Part shown: positions 32,075-41,942 of the stretch, piece by piece | Numbering within the stretch: the first letter of the stretch is position 1 | Layout of the letters: each line of letters begins with the position of its first letter | Assembly: GCF_963678635.1 (NCBI RefSeq) | Contig: NC_087071.1 | Location: forward strand, 4,293,624-4,357,623 | Source: Symsagittifera roscoffensis | Taxonomy: Eukaryota > Xenacoelomorpha > Acoela > Convolutidae | DNA: 64,000 bases | Direction of reading: 5' to 3' | Position numbers and translations under genes: made by a program | The notes under the pieces: generated by a model | What the model was told of the DNA's origin: nothing | The model's input: the letters and a program-made list of their open reading frames with translations, nothing else | The model's database searches: none

Positions 32075-32297
32075 CTAGAAAAGAAATCACGAATGTCACA
32101 CCTGTCAATTTCACCTTAACATACATCGTTAAAATTTGCTTAAAGACAGTTCAGATAAAAAGATATTTATCCTAAAATTTATTAAAATCAATTGGTTTCT
32201 AAAATTTTGGAATTCGACCTAAGATTGGACAGTCCAAACTTTGGATCTATTCCCAAGATCGTCATTTAGTTGTTCATGGTCACTAACCCCTACTTAC
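32075..32297 (-). other. Splice-site pair between pol and ORF2 (element 1)
   Basis: Just after the pol stop, the minus strand has a strong donor (TGG|GTAAGTA, intron from 32297). Upstream of ORF2 there is a pyrimidine-rich acceptor (TTTCTTTTCTAG, to 32075), 223 nt apart. Element 2 has an equivalent pair at 57087-56878. The acceptor could also serve a donor in the 5' leader to make an ORF2 mRNA, as retroviruses do for env. Confidence 0.45.
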
Positions 32298-32339
32298 CCA
32301 TGATCTTAATAACCTAACACATAACATAACATATAACAC

Positions 32340-35300
32340 TCAGCCTATACTTAAGTAATATTTCTTATGTAGATATACTTGTATGTTCGTATCAGAGAAT
32401 ATCACGTGTACAAGCGCGTACAATTCCCGAGGATGCAGTCTTCCTCTATTTGGATCGTACACTGGAAGCGAAAGCTCCTTCACGTCCATTTCCACAAGGA
32501 AGTCCCTCAGCCTCGTCAAAGACAAGACTAGATTTTCTGGGTCCACGTGTTGCTTCTCTGTCGCCCTCGTTACCAGGAAGCATAAGTACTTTCCCGGTAT
32601 TTGCGACACCGCCGGGGGTAAGGCTGCTACGCCCCCTATCCCTGGTCTTTGCTTCCAAAGGAATTCCACGTTTTTATATTCCCTCTTAAAATCTGCCGCT
32701 AGCGCCGTCCTAAAACTCATGTCTGCGGTGATAGCTACCGCACATGTTCTGTTTGTGAGTATGAAATCACTGTCTGTTAGTATTATGTTACTAGAATATT
32801 CATTTGGTAAATTAAAATATGACTCAACTACCCTGCCTATGTCAGGTTTCTTAGGTTCTTCACCTGTTTCTGCTTCTAAGTTTCCTGTTTCTCTTGCTAT
32901 TCTCAATTTTTTTATTATCAAGTTTTCAGTGTGGGTAAGTCCTACCCCCACTCCCCGGACAAAAATATCCATCGGCGTCCCCGTCGATCGCATACCGGGT
33001 ATTAAGTCAAGATTAGAAGCTGGAATGAGAAGTTGTCCTTCCTGGGCAGCCCAGGAAGGATCATCTCGTTCGGTCTTAATGTATTTCGCGCTTTCGCGAT
33101 CTACGTCTTGAATCGTAACGCTGGTCTTTTCAGGGTCTGATGTCATTTCGTTCAGCCACTCTAAGACACGCAGGTTCGTCAGGTCTTGTTCATTTGACTG
33201 CTGTTGCTCATCGTCGAACTCCACCTCGGGTTTCGACCAGTCGTCAACCCACTCATCGTTGTGATCATCGACTATGTCAATGTCCTGTGACACTGTTATT
33301 TCCTCTAAACCCACTACTTCCTCCACTATTTTCTTTAGATCTATCCTATCCACTACAAAGTCGTCACCGTAAGGATTGTATTTCTTTCGTAGTCTCGTCC
33401 CGTCTTTCTGACGAGTCTGCATCGTGAACGGAAGATCTGGTTCCATGTTCTTGGGAACCTCTGTCTGTTCGGAATCCTGCCAATCTTCCTCTGCGTAGGG
33501 CAAGGTTTCATCGTCCGCTTCGATCTGTTCGTTTGGATCCAGGTCCAATGGTGTATCCGTACCTTCCTCTACGACTTCGTTTCCATCGTTCTTCTCCCTG
33601 GTGCCTTTTTCATTGACCTCACAAGCAGGATCCATCATTAGATAATTCCCTTCTTCCATGTCTGCAGGTATACACCAGTCTTCTGTCGATGGATTGTGTG
33701 GCTTGATGTTCTCGTAGTGGGCGGCTCGGCCAGTACTCAGTCTATAAAAGCGTCCCTCTTGGTGCACCTCTGTAATCATGAAGGGTCCCCTCCACTTCTT
33801 CAGAAGCTTTTTTGTCCCTTTAGGTGGTATAACGTTCTGAAATACCCATACGTAGTCTCCCACCGAGTAAGCCTTTGCACCAGCTGCTTTCTTGTCGAAT
33901 CTTTTCCTCTGCCTTGCCTGTGCCTGCTGAGTGTTTCGTCTACACAAGTCGTTCAACTCCTGTTGGCGTCTGATCACATCCCTCACGTAGACCTGTGGGG
34001 ATGTTTTCTTTCCCTCATACTCTGGGTAGAAGAATGTCAAGGGTAAAGACTTCTCGTGTCCCGTCAGCATCATGTGTGGACTGACTCCAGTGGTGGAGTG
34101 TTGCGTGCTATTATAAGCTCCCATCACCTGTGGAAGGTATCTGTCCCAATCGGTCATGTACCTGGAACAATATACCCTCAGCATCGACACTAACGTCCTA
34201 TTCTGTCTTTCCACTAAGCCATTCGTCTGAGGGTGGTATGTCGTGGAGTGAGCCTGAGCGACTTGTGACCGTCTCATAAGCTCTTTCGTAAGCTCGCCTA
34301 CGAAAGCCGTTCCATTGTCCGATTGAAACGTCATTGGACATCCGTGTCTTGCTATCCACGTATTGATCAGGTGGTCGCATGTCTCTTCCGCCGAGGCAGT
34401 TATGCAGGGCACGGCCTCTGCATACTTCGTGAAGTGATCTATCATGACCAAGACTTGGTTGTAACCGCTGTCTGTCATGCATATCTTCTGGTGATCTATC
34501 TGCACCACCTCGTTGAATTCAGACGACTCAATTGATTGTAAAGGAAATCGCAACTTCCTAGGATCCTTGACCTGTTGGCATGACAGACATGCTGTCACCC
34601 ATTTCTCGCATGCCTTTTTCATCCCAGGCCACTCAAAGCGCTTCAGGATCCTCTGATACACTTTGTCGATCCCTTGATGGCCCATCTGATCATGCGACCT
34701 GAATAATAGTTCTGTCTGATAGAGTTGCGGCAACACTATCGCGTTATATTTGTATAAGACCTTGTCTTCTTCTCTTCTCCTGCAAGCCACGATCCCGTCC
34801 TTGTTCAGATATAATCTCGCCTCCTTCTGCATGAAGTATTGTCTCAGGATCCTATAGCTGTCTTCTTCCAGATCACCTTTGTCAGGTGCACCGTTTTCTA
34901 TCCACCTTTTTAGGTTGCTTGTCATGCGATCATTTCCCTGCGCCCTTAGAAGGTCCGAGAGTCTGTATCTCGCCTTCAAGTACGTCTTCATGACTCTCAT
35001 CTGACTGTTCAGCTCGTTGGGCTGATGTGTGTCTTCTTCCATCTTAACGCACCAAATCTTCGCCAACGGTTGTGTTTCTTGTTGAAACGGCTGAAGATCA
35101 GTCCTGACTACCTCTTTCTGCGGCAACAGGCTTATCGAACGTTTCGATACCGCTATCGTTTCTAAGTCATCCGCTGCGTTGTCAAAGACTCTTTCGCTTG
35201 GTATTAGGTAGCTATCACTGTCAGGATCCTGGTACACCTCTCTGTCCAGGTTTCTCGCCCGAGTATCCACTAGTAGCGTGTGTATCGCCAGTTCTGACAG

Positions 35301-36476
35301 TTCTGATCCCGAGGTCGAATCCCTGTCTGAATAGGTGTTCATTCTCGAGCTTTCTGACTTATCATCCGTCGAAGGTGTTGTGCTGGAGACTGCACGCTCC
35401 TCCAGATCATGTCCGTATTTCCTTCGCATCCATCTGAACTCCCCGGACAAAACTTTGTTCTCTAGGTCCTGTTTCTCATCAGGAATTTTCTCGTCTATCT
35501 CGGACTCCCCGGACAAATTTCCTTGTCCCGGGTGTTGATCTTGTGATCGCTGGTTTTTCTCCTTATCCTTCTCCCCGGACAAATAGTCTTGCAGCAGATT
35601 TTGTTTTACAACTCCACCCTCTTTATCCCGGTCTACAAAGGTGACAGTTTTCTTTTGCTTGCCGCTCTCCCGTCCTTTCTGTCCGTAAGAAGTACTGGTT
35701 AAAATCTCTTGGGGTATTGAGGATACTAGTTGCTGAACTATTGTCCTACAATCCCTCTTGTTCTCTTCGTGCTGTTGTCTGGACGGCATGATCTTCACTT
35801 TCTCACTGACTGTTAGCGATGCCACTGCTGCTGTCCACTCGGGGTCATCTCTGGTCACTTCTCTTTCTAACAATCCACCCAGTATCCGCATCACTTGTGG
35901 TGTGACTTGCACCGTTTTATCCAATAATGAGAGGCTGTTTATATTCATGCGAGAGAGTTCTTGCTGTACCAGGTTCGAGCGCAGCAACAAATCCAAGGGG
36001 ACCGGGTCCTCCCTTGACAGGATCTTTATCTCGGCTGCTTTCTCTACATGTAACTCAGGATGCCCCGGAATTGGATGTCCAAACTTATCCAACCATCTCG
36101 TTAAGGGAAGCGCTTCATAAGTTTCTTTGTCCAGAAACGAGAATCCCTCCTTTACTTCCGCCTGATTGGCCTGCTTCTGCTCCAATCTTTCATAGAACTC
36201 AGTTTTCTTGCTGAGACTGTCAGCATTCTGATGTTTATCACGCATCCTATGTTCGATTATCATATGGTAGCCATCCAATCTGACTATCCATCTACCAATA
36301 TAACTCTGATCCATTGAGTAGGTCTTCAACCAGGATAACGCTCTGTTGTCCACGCGTAACTTGAAGGGAGCGCTCCCCAAGTATGCACGGTACTTTTCCA
36401 CGAAGGTGACTACTGCAAACATTTCTGCTTTCGGTGCGCCATATTTCATCTCTGTGTCACTCAAGACCTTGCTGCC
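32340..36476 (-). CDS. pol: Element 1 Pol, 3' part: RNase H end, integrase, acidic linker, macro-like domain
   Basis: This continues the Gag-Pol frame after the TAG at 36477-36479. Counting from 36464, the part begins with the rest of RNase H (KAEMFA Glu, VDNRAL Asp, NADSLSK Asp). A linker follows with three LSGE words and much Asp/Glu/Lys. The integrase has an HHCC zinc finger (His near 588, Cys-x2-Cys near 630), then the catalytic D (QIDH, 655), D (QSDNG, 716) and E (GLVERQNR, 753), and a C-terminal GPF module (KWRGPF, 890). A long acidic region precedes residues 1223-1374. Those last 150 residues follow the strand and helix order of a macro domain of the TARG1/OARD1 type: an ITADMS stretch, DFKREY, YLCFLVTR, ENLVLSLTRLRDF, SLPVYDP, ELYALVHVIF and IQVYLH. 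The residues that normally bind ADP-ribose are replaced. Without readthrough of the TAG this part is not made. Confidence 0.85.
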   Translation of the reverse strand, partial: GSKVLSDTEMKYGAPKAEMFAVVTFVEKYRAYLGSAPFKLRVDNRALSWLKTYSMDQSYIGRWIVRLDGYHMIIEHRMRDKHQNADSLSKKTEFYERLEQKQANQAEVKEGFSFLDKETYEALPLTRWLDKFGHPIPGHPELHVEKAAEIKILSREDPVPLDLLLRSNLVQQELSRMNINSLSLLDKTVQVTPQVMRILGGLLEREVTRDDPEWTAAVASLTVSEKVKIMPSRQQHEENKRDCRTIVQQLVSSIPQEILTSTSYGQKGRESGKQKKTVTFVDRDKEGGVVKQNLLQDYLSGEKDKEKNQRSQDQHPGQGNLSGESEIDEKIPDEKQDLENKVLSGEFRWMRRKYGHDLEERAVSSTTPSTDDKSESSRMNTYSDRDSTSGSELSELAIHTLLVDTRARNLDREVYQDPDSDSYLIPSERVFDNAADDLETIAVSKRSISLLPQKEVVRTDLQPFQQETQPLAKIWCVKMEEDTHQPNELNSQMRVMKTYLKARYRLSDLLRAQGNDRMTSNLKRWIENGAPDKGDLEEDSYRILRQYFMQKEARLYLNKDGIVACRRREEDKVLYKYNAIVLPQLYQTELLFRSHDQMGHQGIDKVYQRILKRFEWPGMKKACEKWVTACLSCQQVKDPRKLRFPLQSIESSEFNEVVQIDHQKICMTDSGYNQVLVMIDHFTKYAEAVPCITASAEETCDHLINTWIARHGCPMTFQSDNGTAFVGELTKELMRRSQVAQAHSTTYHPQTNGLVERQNRTLVSMLRVYCSRYMTDWDRYLPQVMGAYNSTQHSTTGVSPHMMLTGHEKSLPLTFFYPEYEGKKTSPQVYVRDVIRRQQELNDLCRRNTQQAQARQRKRFDKKAAGAKAYSVGDYVWVFQNVIPPKGTKKLLKKWRGPFMITEVHQEGRFYRLSTGRAAHYENIKPHNPSTEDWCIPADMEEGNYLMMDPACEVNEKGTREKNDGNEVVEEGTDTPLDLDPNEQIEADDETLPYAEEDWQDSEQTEVPKNMEPDLPFTMQTRQKDGTRLRKKYNPYGDDFVVDRIDLKKIVEEVVGLEEITVSQDIDIVDDHNDEWVDDWSKPEVEFDDEQQQSNEQDLTNLRVLEWLNEMTSDPEKTSVTIQDVDRESAKYIKTERDDPSWAAQEGQLLIPASNLDLIPGMRSTGTPMDIFVRGVGVGLTHTENLIIKKLRIARETGNLEAETGEEPKKPDIGRVVESYFNLPNEYSSNIILTDSDFILTNRTCAVAITADMSFRTALAADFKREYKNVEFLWKQRPGIGGVAALPPAVSQIPGKYLCFLVTRATEKQHVDPENLVLSLTRLRDFLVEMDVKELSLPVYDPNRGRLHPRELYALVHVIFSDTNIQVYLHKKYYLSIG

Positions 36477-39400
36477 CTATGCAATGGGACGGAGTACTGT
36501 TCTTCCGTTCCATTCTTGCTCTTGATGCAATATTCCTGAGATGGCCACCACCGATGCGTCTGTGTCAAGAACATACATGCCCTTTTCTGTAGGCATGCCC
36601 AGCACTGGCGCTTCGCACAGTTCCCGCTTTATGTTCTCGAAAGCAACTTGTGCCTCATCGTTCCATTCGAACTTTTTCCCTTTGTTGCGCATCAGCTTCT
36701 GCATCGGGTACACCTTGTCCGCGTATCCTTTTATGAATCCTCGGTAGTAATTGGCAAACCCTAGGAAGCTCATGAGCTGTGTGTCCGTTCTAGGAGCTTT
36801 CCATGTCAGCACAGCCTCTACTGCTTCTGGATCTGGCCTCACACCATGCCGGTCCACCATTCTTCCCAGGTACTTGATCGAATCCCTAAGGATTTCACAT
36901 TTCGATGGTTTGCATTTCAAGCCTGCTCTTTTCATACATCCGAAGACCTCATCGAGTCGATCAATGTGATCCTCCAGGGTTGGTGTCGCTATGACTACGT
37001 CATCCACGTAGCACATCAAGAGATTCCCGTACTTTTTGGTCACTCCTGTCAAAGCCTGAGCCATCAGCCTTTGAAAGGTTGCTGTTGCATTGCACAAGCC
37101 GAAGGGCATCCTCTTCCACTGGTACAACCCCAATTCGCACGCGAATCCGGTTTTCTCCCTGTCCTTCTTTCGCAGAGGAACCTGCCAGAAGGCAGAACCC
37201 AAGTCCAATGTGGTGAAGAACTTTGCATCACCAAGTTTGGATAGGCTCTCGTCTATTCGCGGTATCGGGTACGCATCTTTAATCGTTACCGCGTTCAAGT
37301 AACGAAAGTCGCAACAAAATCTAAGCTGCCCCCCTTTCTTTTTCGCCATTACTACTCCGCAAGCCCATGGTGATTTCGAGGGTTCTATCATGTCGTATTC
37401 AAGCAACATTTCTATTTCCGCTCGGCACGCTTCCGATTTATGTGGCGTCATTCGCCTTGCGCCTTCCCTATGGGGAACGGCGCCCTCTTCTAGTTCGATT
37501 TCGTGTTCGACGAAATTACAGCAACCGATGTCCGCCTTATGTTTTGAAAATACTTCGGCGTTCCGATCTAGGAGGTCCCGCAATTTTTCAAAATCTCCCT
37601 CACCTATTTTTCCTTTTAAATGTTCTGTTTCTGGCAAAACCGGTTTGTCAGAATCTAGTTCATATGACGAGGGGCGTTCCGGAAAATTCGAGCAGCTTGA
37701 TAAGCCGTCGTCCGTTTCGGATTTCATTGAAAACAATTTACGAATAGATTTTAATTCATCAATCCTCTTTAAAATTTTATCTTTATTTGCATGATAAGGA
37801 CAGTCTTTCACACTATAATTCTTCGAGTTTTGTGTCTCTTCATAGTCGGTCCTCATCGGCAATGCGTAACCAAGCTTCTTTCCACGCTGGATTGAAACCG
37901 TGGTGTCCAGTGTGTTCAACAACACACTGACACACAGTCCGTTTCGCGTTACCGAGAAGCTCCGGCCTAAAATCACCGAACTCTGACTATTTGGATTCGG
38001 TACTAAGCAAACCTGTTTACTATCACTTAACGAATTTAAATTTCTCATTCTAAAAATCACTACTACAGCTTGTCCTGGTTGTAATTTTACTTTTCTGTCC
38101 AAAAAAACTGGTACCTTATTTTCATCTGTTATTATCCTATTAATTGGTCTCTTAACATACTTTCGGTCCGGGTTTCTAATCCGTATTAGACCGTTGTTCA
38201 AGTCAATCATCACGTCAAAGTTCCTGACAAAATCTCTGCCCAAGATGAATTGGTCGGCGTCGTCCAGATTCTCTACCACCAGGAAGCTCATCCAAAGGTT
38301 CCGTCCTCCCATGTGAAGGACCGTCACCGGTGTTCTTCCGGCTACGTAGATAGCTCCTCGATTTGCAGCGGCTAGTCGGAGATTCGTAGGAATCAGATCT
38401 TCCCGCGTGAAGCCCATTCTCTCCCAGGTTTTTATCGGCATCACACTCACCACCGCGCCTGTGTCCAGAAGCCCTGTGACTCCGATTTTTGTTCCGTTGG
38501 TGTCAAGCAGGTGTGCTGTCACATCTGCTTCATATCCAATGTGTACTGCGTCTTGTTCCATCATGGCGTCATGGCCTATCCTGCGGACTTTGAGTTCCTC
38601 TTCACCCAAATAGATCTGCCCCATTTGGTCATCATCTGTTGTTATGTAAGTCCTGGTGTAGATGCTGATTCCATCCACGTTCAGCATTATTTGATATGGC
38701 CCATAGACCTCCAAGTAGCGTCCATGAAGTTTCTTCATGCGAGGGCCACCCGTCGTTAGTAGTGCTCGCACAGCTCTCGACTCAGTGCGTGGCTCCACCT
38801 GCCTCAGATAATCTGCATATGTGTCCAAATGCATTAAAGTGAACTCTGATGGTTCACTCAAATTTCTTATTACCTGGTGTCCAGCCACTGAGATTATCGA
38901 CTGTATCTTCTTTCCCTGCGGCGCCATGCCGAACCTCTTACCGGAGATCACTTTAAGTTTCATATCTAAACTGCTTGGTGTTTTCGTCTCCTCGAACTCC
39001 ATTGCCTCGAAGGTATTCAGTTGCTCCTGAAGCTTTTCATTTTCCAGTTCAAGTTTCACTTTTTGTTCGATCTCCTTCGTCACCAATTCCTGCTGTACTC
39101 TATTTAGAGCATCCTTTGCGGCTGCCTTATAATCGATCTTGAAGTCATCGGCCGCAGTTGCTGGTTCCGGTTCACGTGCTTCTTCTGTTACTGCTTGCAT
39201 TTTCTTTGCCGCCAGCTCTTGAGGTTTGTCCTTCCTGCGTGCCTCTGCTTCGCCCAAAAGTCGAGCCTTGCTTGCTTTCACTCCTGACAAAGCTTCTTCA
39301 TGCCTTGGATGCTTGATGTCTGCCACTGCATCCCAGAATTGCGGACAATCTGATTTAAAATGACCTTCCAGGTTACAAAAGAAACACCTCGGGCCAAATT

Positions 39401-41942
39401 TCGCAATTACTCCTCTCATGAAATCCTCATGATCCAACTCTGACGCATCTTCGTCCTCGAGGCTAAAGCCTATTGCTTTCATGCCTTGTTTGTAAGCTGG
39501 GCATGCTGACACATGATGGTCTGTTGAACTGCAATTAGCACAAGAACGTCTCTTGTCCATATCATCCCTCGGTTTGTACCAATTGTTCCCTTGGTTAGCT
39601 GGTCCGTTGTTAAAATTGCCATAATTGTTCTTGTAATATCCAGATCTCGAAGGAGGTTTCAACAAAAGATACTCTTTTGATTTGAGCCTCAACTCCTCCG
39701 GTGTTGGCGCATTAGTTGATAGTGGTGTGTAATGCGTTGCTAGCATCGTACGAAGTTCATCATTTTTCACACCATCGATGAATTTTGAGGCTACGGCCAG
39801 GTTCATACTTCGGTTTGACTCATCCGGTTGGCTGCGTCTTCTCAGCATTTCCAAATCATCGAGAAACTTGTCTATTGTTTCATCTTCTCGTTGCCTCCGT
39901 TTCTCGAAGCGCATCATCGCCTGGTGCCCCTGCACCCCTGATCCGAAACGGTTTAACAAGATTTCGAAGATTTTCTCAGCAGTGTCACGTTGATACTGTT
40001 TCTTAGCCATGACACAGTTCAGGGCTGTCCCTTCTAAGTTGCTGGTGAGCGCGCTGCATTCCTGTCTCTCCGACAAGTCCTCTTCCTCGAAATGCAGCTT
40101 CATTACCTCTATCCAGGTATCAATACAGCCATCAGATTCGTCCTTGTAGCATCTTGGCTTCTTAAAGACTCTTCTGGACTTTTCACTGCGTTCATTGGTT
40201 CTAGATAACCGCGTCAGGAATGTCTCCAAAGACCTGTTCAGGGGTTCAAATGCTGTGGCCATTGCCGTAGCATCCCTTGAGTGTCCCGCCTGAGTGTCCT
40301 CACACCTTGTCGAAGGCTCTGTGTGCGGTGCATCCCTGCAATCCGAATCACCATGAGCGTTTCCCGCTTGGCCCATGTGACTCCTCCTCGGGCTTGTATG
40401 CCCCATGTTGCCAGAATCGCTTCTCCCGGTCGCATGTGTGCTTTGCGTTGGTCGTTCGTTCGAGGTTTGTCTGTTCCCCGTTGAACTTGCTCTACTGTTC
40501 GGGCCCCATGCTGTATTACCCCTTGTGGCATAGCCTGATGAACTGCCCCTGCCTCTAGTGGATCCATTTGTCTTCCTCCTTTGATGTTCATTGAAGTTCA
40601 CCCTCGGTTCCCTGCTGGGACCTCCCGAGTTCGGCTCTCCTTCTTTTGGTCCACTCTTGCTGCTTAGTAGCCCGTCCAACCTATCCATGATAGCCTGCGT
40701 TCGCCTCTCCATCATCGCGTCTATCTTTGTGTCAAGAGACCCAAGAGACTGCTCTTGCTGAATTCTTAACTTCTCCATGTCGGCTCTTAAGCGTAACTCC
40801 CTCTGTTCCGCCTCTCTTGTCATTCGCGACAAGTTCCTCGTCATATGTTCGTCCGTTCTTTCTTTCAAGCGTTTTTCGCTTCTGCCAACTTCTTGTCTGT
40901 TGCGGTTTATTTCTTCCCGCAGACTTTCTCTTTCAATGTGAACTGCTCTTTCCAGTTCACTCATCCTTATCGACATCTGTTCATTTTGTTCTCCTAAACT
41001 GCCCACTATGTTGTTTAAGGCTTCCTCTAGTGCTGCCCCGTTATCCATGAGTGGCGTCACTAGTGGTGGTGTAACTCTGTCGGTCCCAGGTAGCTTCGTG
41101 CTGGTAGAGATCCGGGCCTTGACTCTCTGTCTTGACGTTTTATCATTATCTATTTCAGGATCCGCTAACGCGTTGCCAAGCCCTCTGGTTCTACTCTCTT
41201 CAGGTTGTGGCTCCGAACTTGTCCTAATCGCGAAGTCCTTGGACTGGCCCGGTGTGTTTGCCTCTTTGCTTATCGTTGTCACTACACCAAATTTATCCAT
41301 GGTTCCAGTCTCTCTTCCGACGTGTGCCTCACTCTCCTGGATCGAACTATTGAGACTGACTTGAGATCCAAAGTCCCCTTGCTCCTCTTCATCCTCTTCC
41401 TCCTGGGACTCCCCATCGTTTCCTGCTCCTCCTCCCATGCTGAATGGAAAGATGTTTCCGAAGGTGTTCTTCATTCTTTCTGAGAACGATGATGAGGTTG
41501 TTTGTTTTCCAGTTCCGCTTGCCATCATAGTGTTGTCTGTCGGAGATCTTCTAGTTGCCGTTACTTCAGTTGAGATGTCGGACAGTTCCGACATCTCCTC
41601 TCGATCCAACGTCCCGGTGGAAGTGGCAAAATCATGGCCTTGTTCTACCGGAGTAGATTCACTCGCCAGCCTTCTGCCTCTCCCTTCCAGTCCATTTACT
41701 CCCTGGTTGTCGTTCATGGTATGGTCTGTATTGACCTCCACTTCTAACAGTTCTCTTCGCTCTTCTGAGGTCTTTTGACTTCTCGTTTCAACCATTCTGC
41801 CTGAAACCGTCCCCTCTTTATCGGACCGGGTTCGCTTGATCCAATCCACAAAAGGATCGGTCATCGTTTTTCTTTGCTTTTCAGGTATGAATTTCCTAGA
41901 GCTATTACCTCGTTTTGGTATCCTTGACTTGTCTAAACTCAT
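36477..41942 (-). CDS. gag-pol: Element 1 Gag-Pol, 5' part: gag, zinc knuckles, protease, RT, start of RNase H
   Basis: The 1821-residue frame starts at the ATG at 41942-41940. Residues 1-320 are polar and disordered; 330-440 form a coiled coil; a Gly/Arg/Ser-rich stretch follows. About 590-760 match a retrotransposon gag (capsid) core. Two CX2CX4HX4C zinc knuckles lie near 800-812 and 845-857, unusually far from each other for a gag. The aspartic protease has LLDTGA near 1160. The RT runs from about 1520 with LDLGSAFWQVPL, MPFGLCNA and the YVDD active site near 1644. RNase H begins with DTDAS near 1793. Gag, protease and RT are all in one frame with no programmed shift, as in some Ty3/gypsy elements. 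The frame ends at a TAG (36477-36479) within RNase H, where element 2 has a Tyr codon, so this is most likely a nonsense mutation. Confidence 0.88.
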   Translation of the reverse strand: MSLDKSRIPKRGNSSRKFIPEKQRKTMTDPFVDWIKRTRSDKEGTVSGRMVETRSQKTSEERRELLEVEVNTDHTMNDNQGVNGLEGRGRRLASESTPVEQGHDFATSTGTLDREEMSELSDISTEVTATRRSPTDNTMMASGTGKQTTSSSFSERMKNTFGNIFPFSMGGGAGNDGESQEEEDEEEQGDFGSQVSLNSSIQESEAHVGRETGTMDKFGVVTTISKEANTPGQSKDFAIRTSSEPQPEESRTRGLGNALADPEIDNDKTSRQRVKARISTSTKLPGTDRVTPPLVTPLMDNGAALEEALNNIVGSLGEQNEQMSIRMSELERAVHIERESLREEINRNRQEVGRSEKRLKERTDEHMTRNLSRMTREAEQRELRLRADMEKLRIQQEQSLGSLDTKIDAMMERRTQAIMDRLDGLLSSKSGPKEGEPNSGGPSREPRVNFNEHQRRKTNGSTRGRGSSSGYATRGNTAWGPNSRASSTGNRQTSNERPTQSTHATGRSDSGNMGHTSPRRSHMGQAGNAHGDSDCRDAPHTEPSTRCEDTQAGHSRDATAMATAFEPLNRSLETFLTRLSRTNERSEKSRRVFKKPRCYKDESDGCIDTWIEVMKLHFEEEDLSERQECSALTSNLEGTALNCVMAKKQYQRDTAEKIFEILLNRFGSGVQGHQAMMRFEKRRQREDETIDKFLDDLEMLRRRSQPDESNRSMNLAVASKFIDGVKNDELRTMLATHYTPLSTNAPTPEELRLKSKEYLLLKPPSRSGYYKNNYGNFNNGPANQGNNWYKPRDDMDKRRSCANCSSTDHHVSACPAYKQGMKAIGFSLEDEDASELDHEDFMRGVIAKFGPRCFFCNLEGHFKSDCPQFWDAVADIKHPRHEEALSGVKASKARLLGEAEARRKDKPQELAAKKMQAVTEEAREPEPATAADDFKIDYKAAAKDALNRVQQELVTKEIEQKVKLELENEKLQEQLNTFEAMEFEETKTPSSLDMKLKVISGKRFGMAPQGKKIQSIISVAGHQVIRNLSEPSEFTLMHLDTYADYLRQVEPRTESRAVRALLTTGGPRMKKLHGRYLEVYGPYQIMLNVDGISIYTRTYITTDDDQMGQIYLGEEELKVRRIGHDAMMEQDAVHIGYEADVTAHLLDTNGTKIGVTGLLDTGAVVSVMPIKTWERMGFTREDLIPTNLRLAAANRGAIYVAGRTPVTVLHMGGRNLWMSFLVVENLDDADQFILGRDFVRNFDVMIDLNNGLIRIRNPDRKYVKRPINRIITDENKVPVFLDRKVKLQPGQAVVVIFRMRNLNSLSDSKQVCLVPNPNSQSSVILGRSFSVTRNGLCVSVLLNTLDTTVSIQRGKKLGYALPMRTDYEETQNSKNYSVKDCPYHANKDKILKRIDELKSIRKLFSMKSETDDGLSSCSNFPERPSSYELDSDKPVLPETEHLKGKIGEGDFEKLRDLLDRNAEVFSKHKADIGCCNFVEHEIELEEGAVPHREGARRMTPHKSEACRAEIEMLLEYDMIEPSKSPWACGVVMAKKKGGQLRFCCDFRYLNAVTIKDAYPIPRIDESLSKLGDAKFFTTLDLGSAFWQVPLRKKDREKTGFACELGLYQWKRMPFGLCNATATFQRLMAQALTGVTKKYGNLLMCYVDDVVIATPTLEDHIDRLDEVFGCMKRAGLKCKPSKCEILRDSIKYLGRMVDRHGVRPDPEAVEAVLTWKAPRTDTQLMSFLGFANYYRGFIKGYADKVYPMQKLMRNKGKKFEWNDEAQVAFENIKRELCEAPVLGMPTEKGMYVLDTDASVVAISGILHQEQEWNGRTVLRPIA

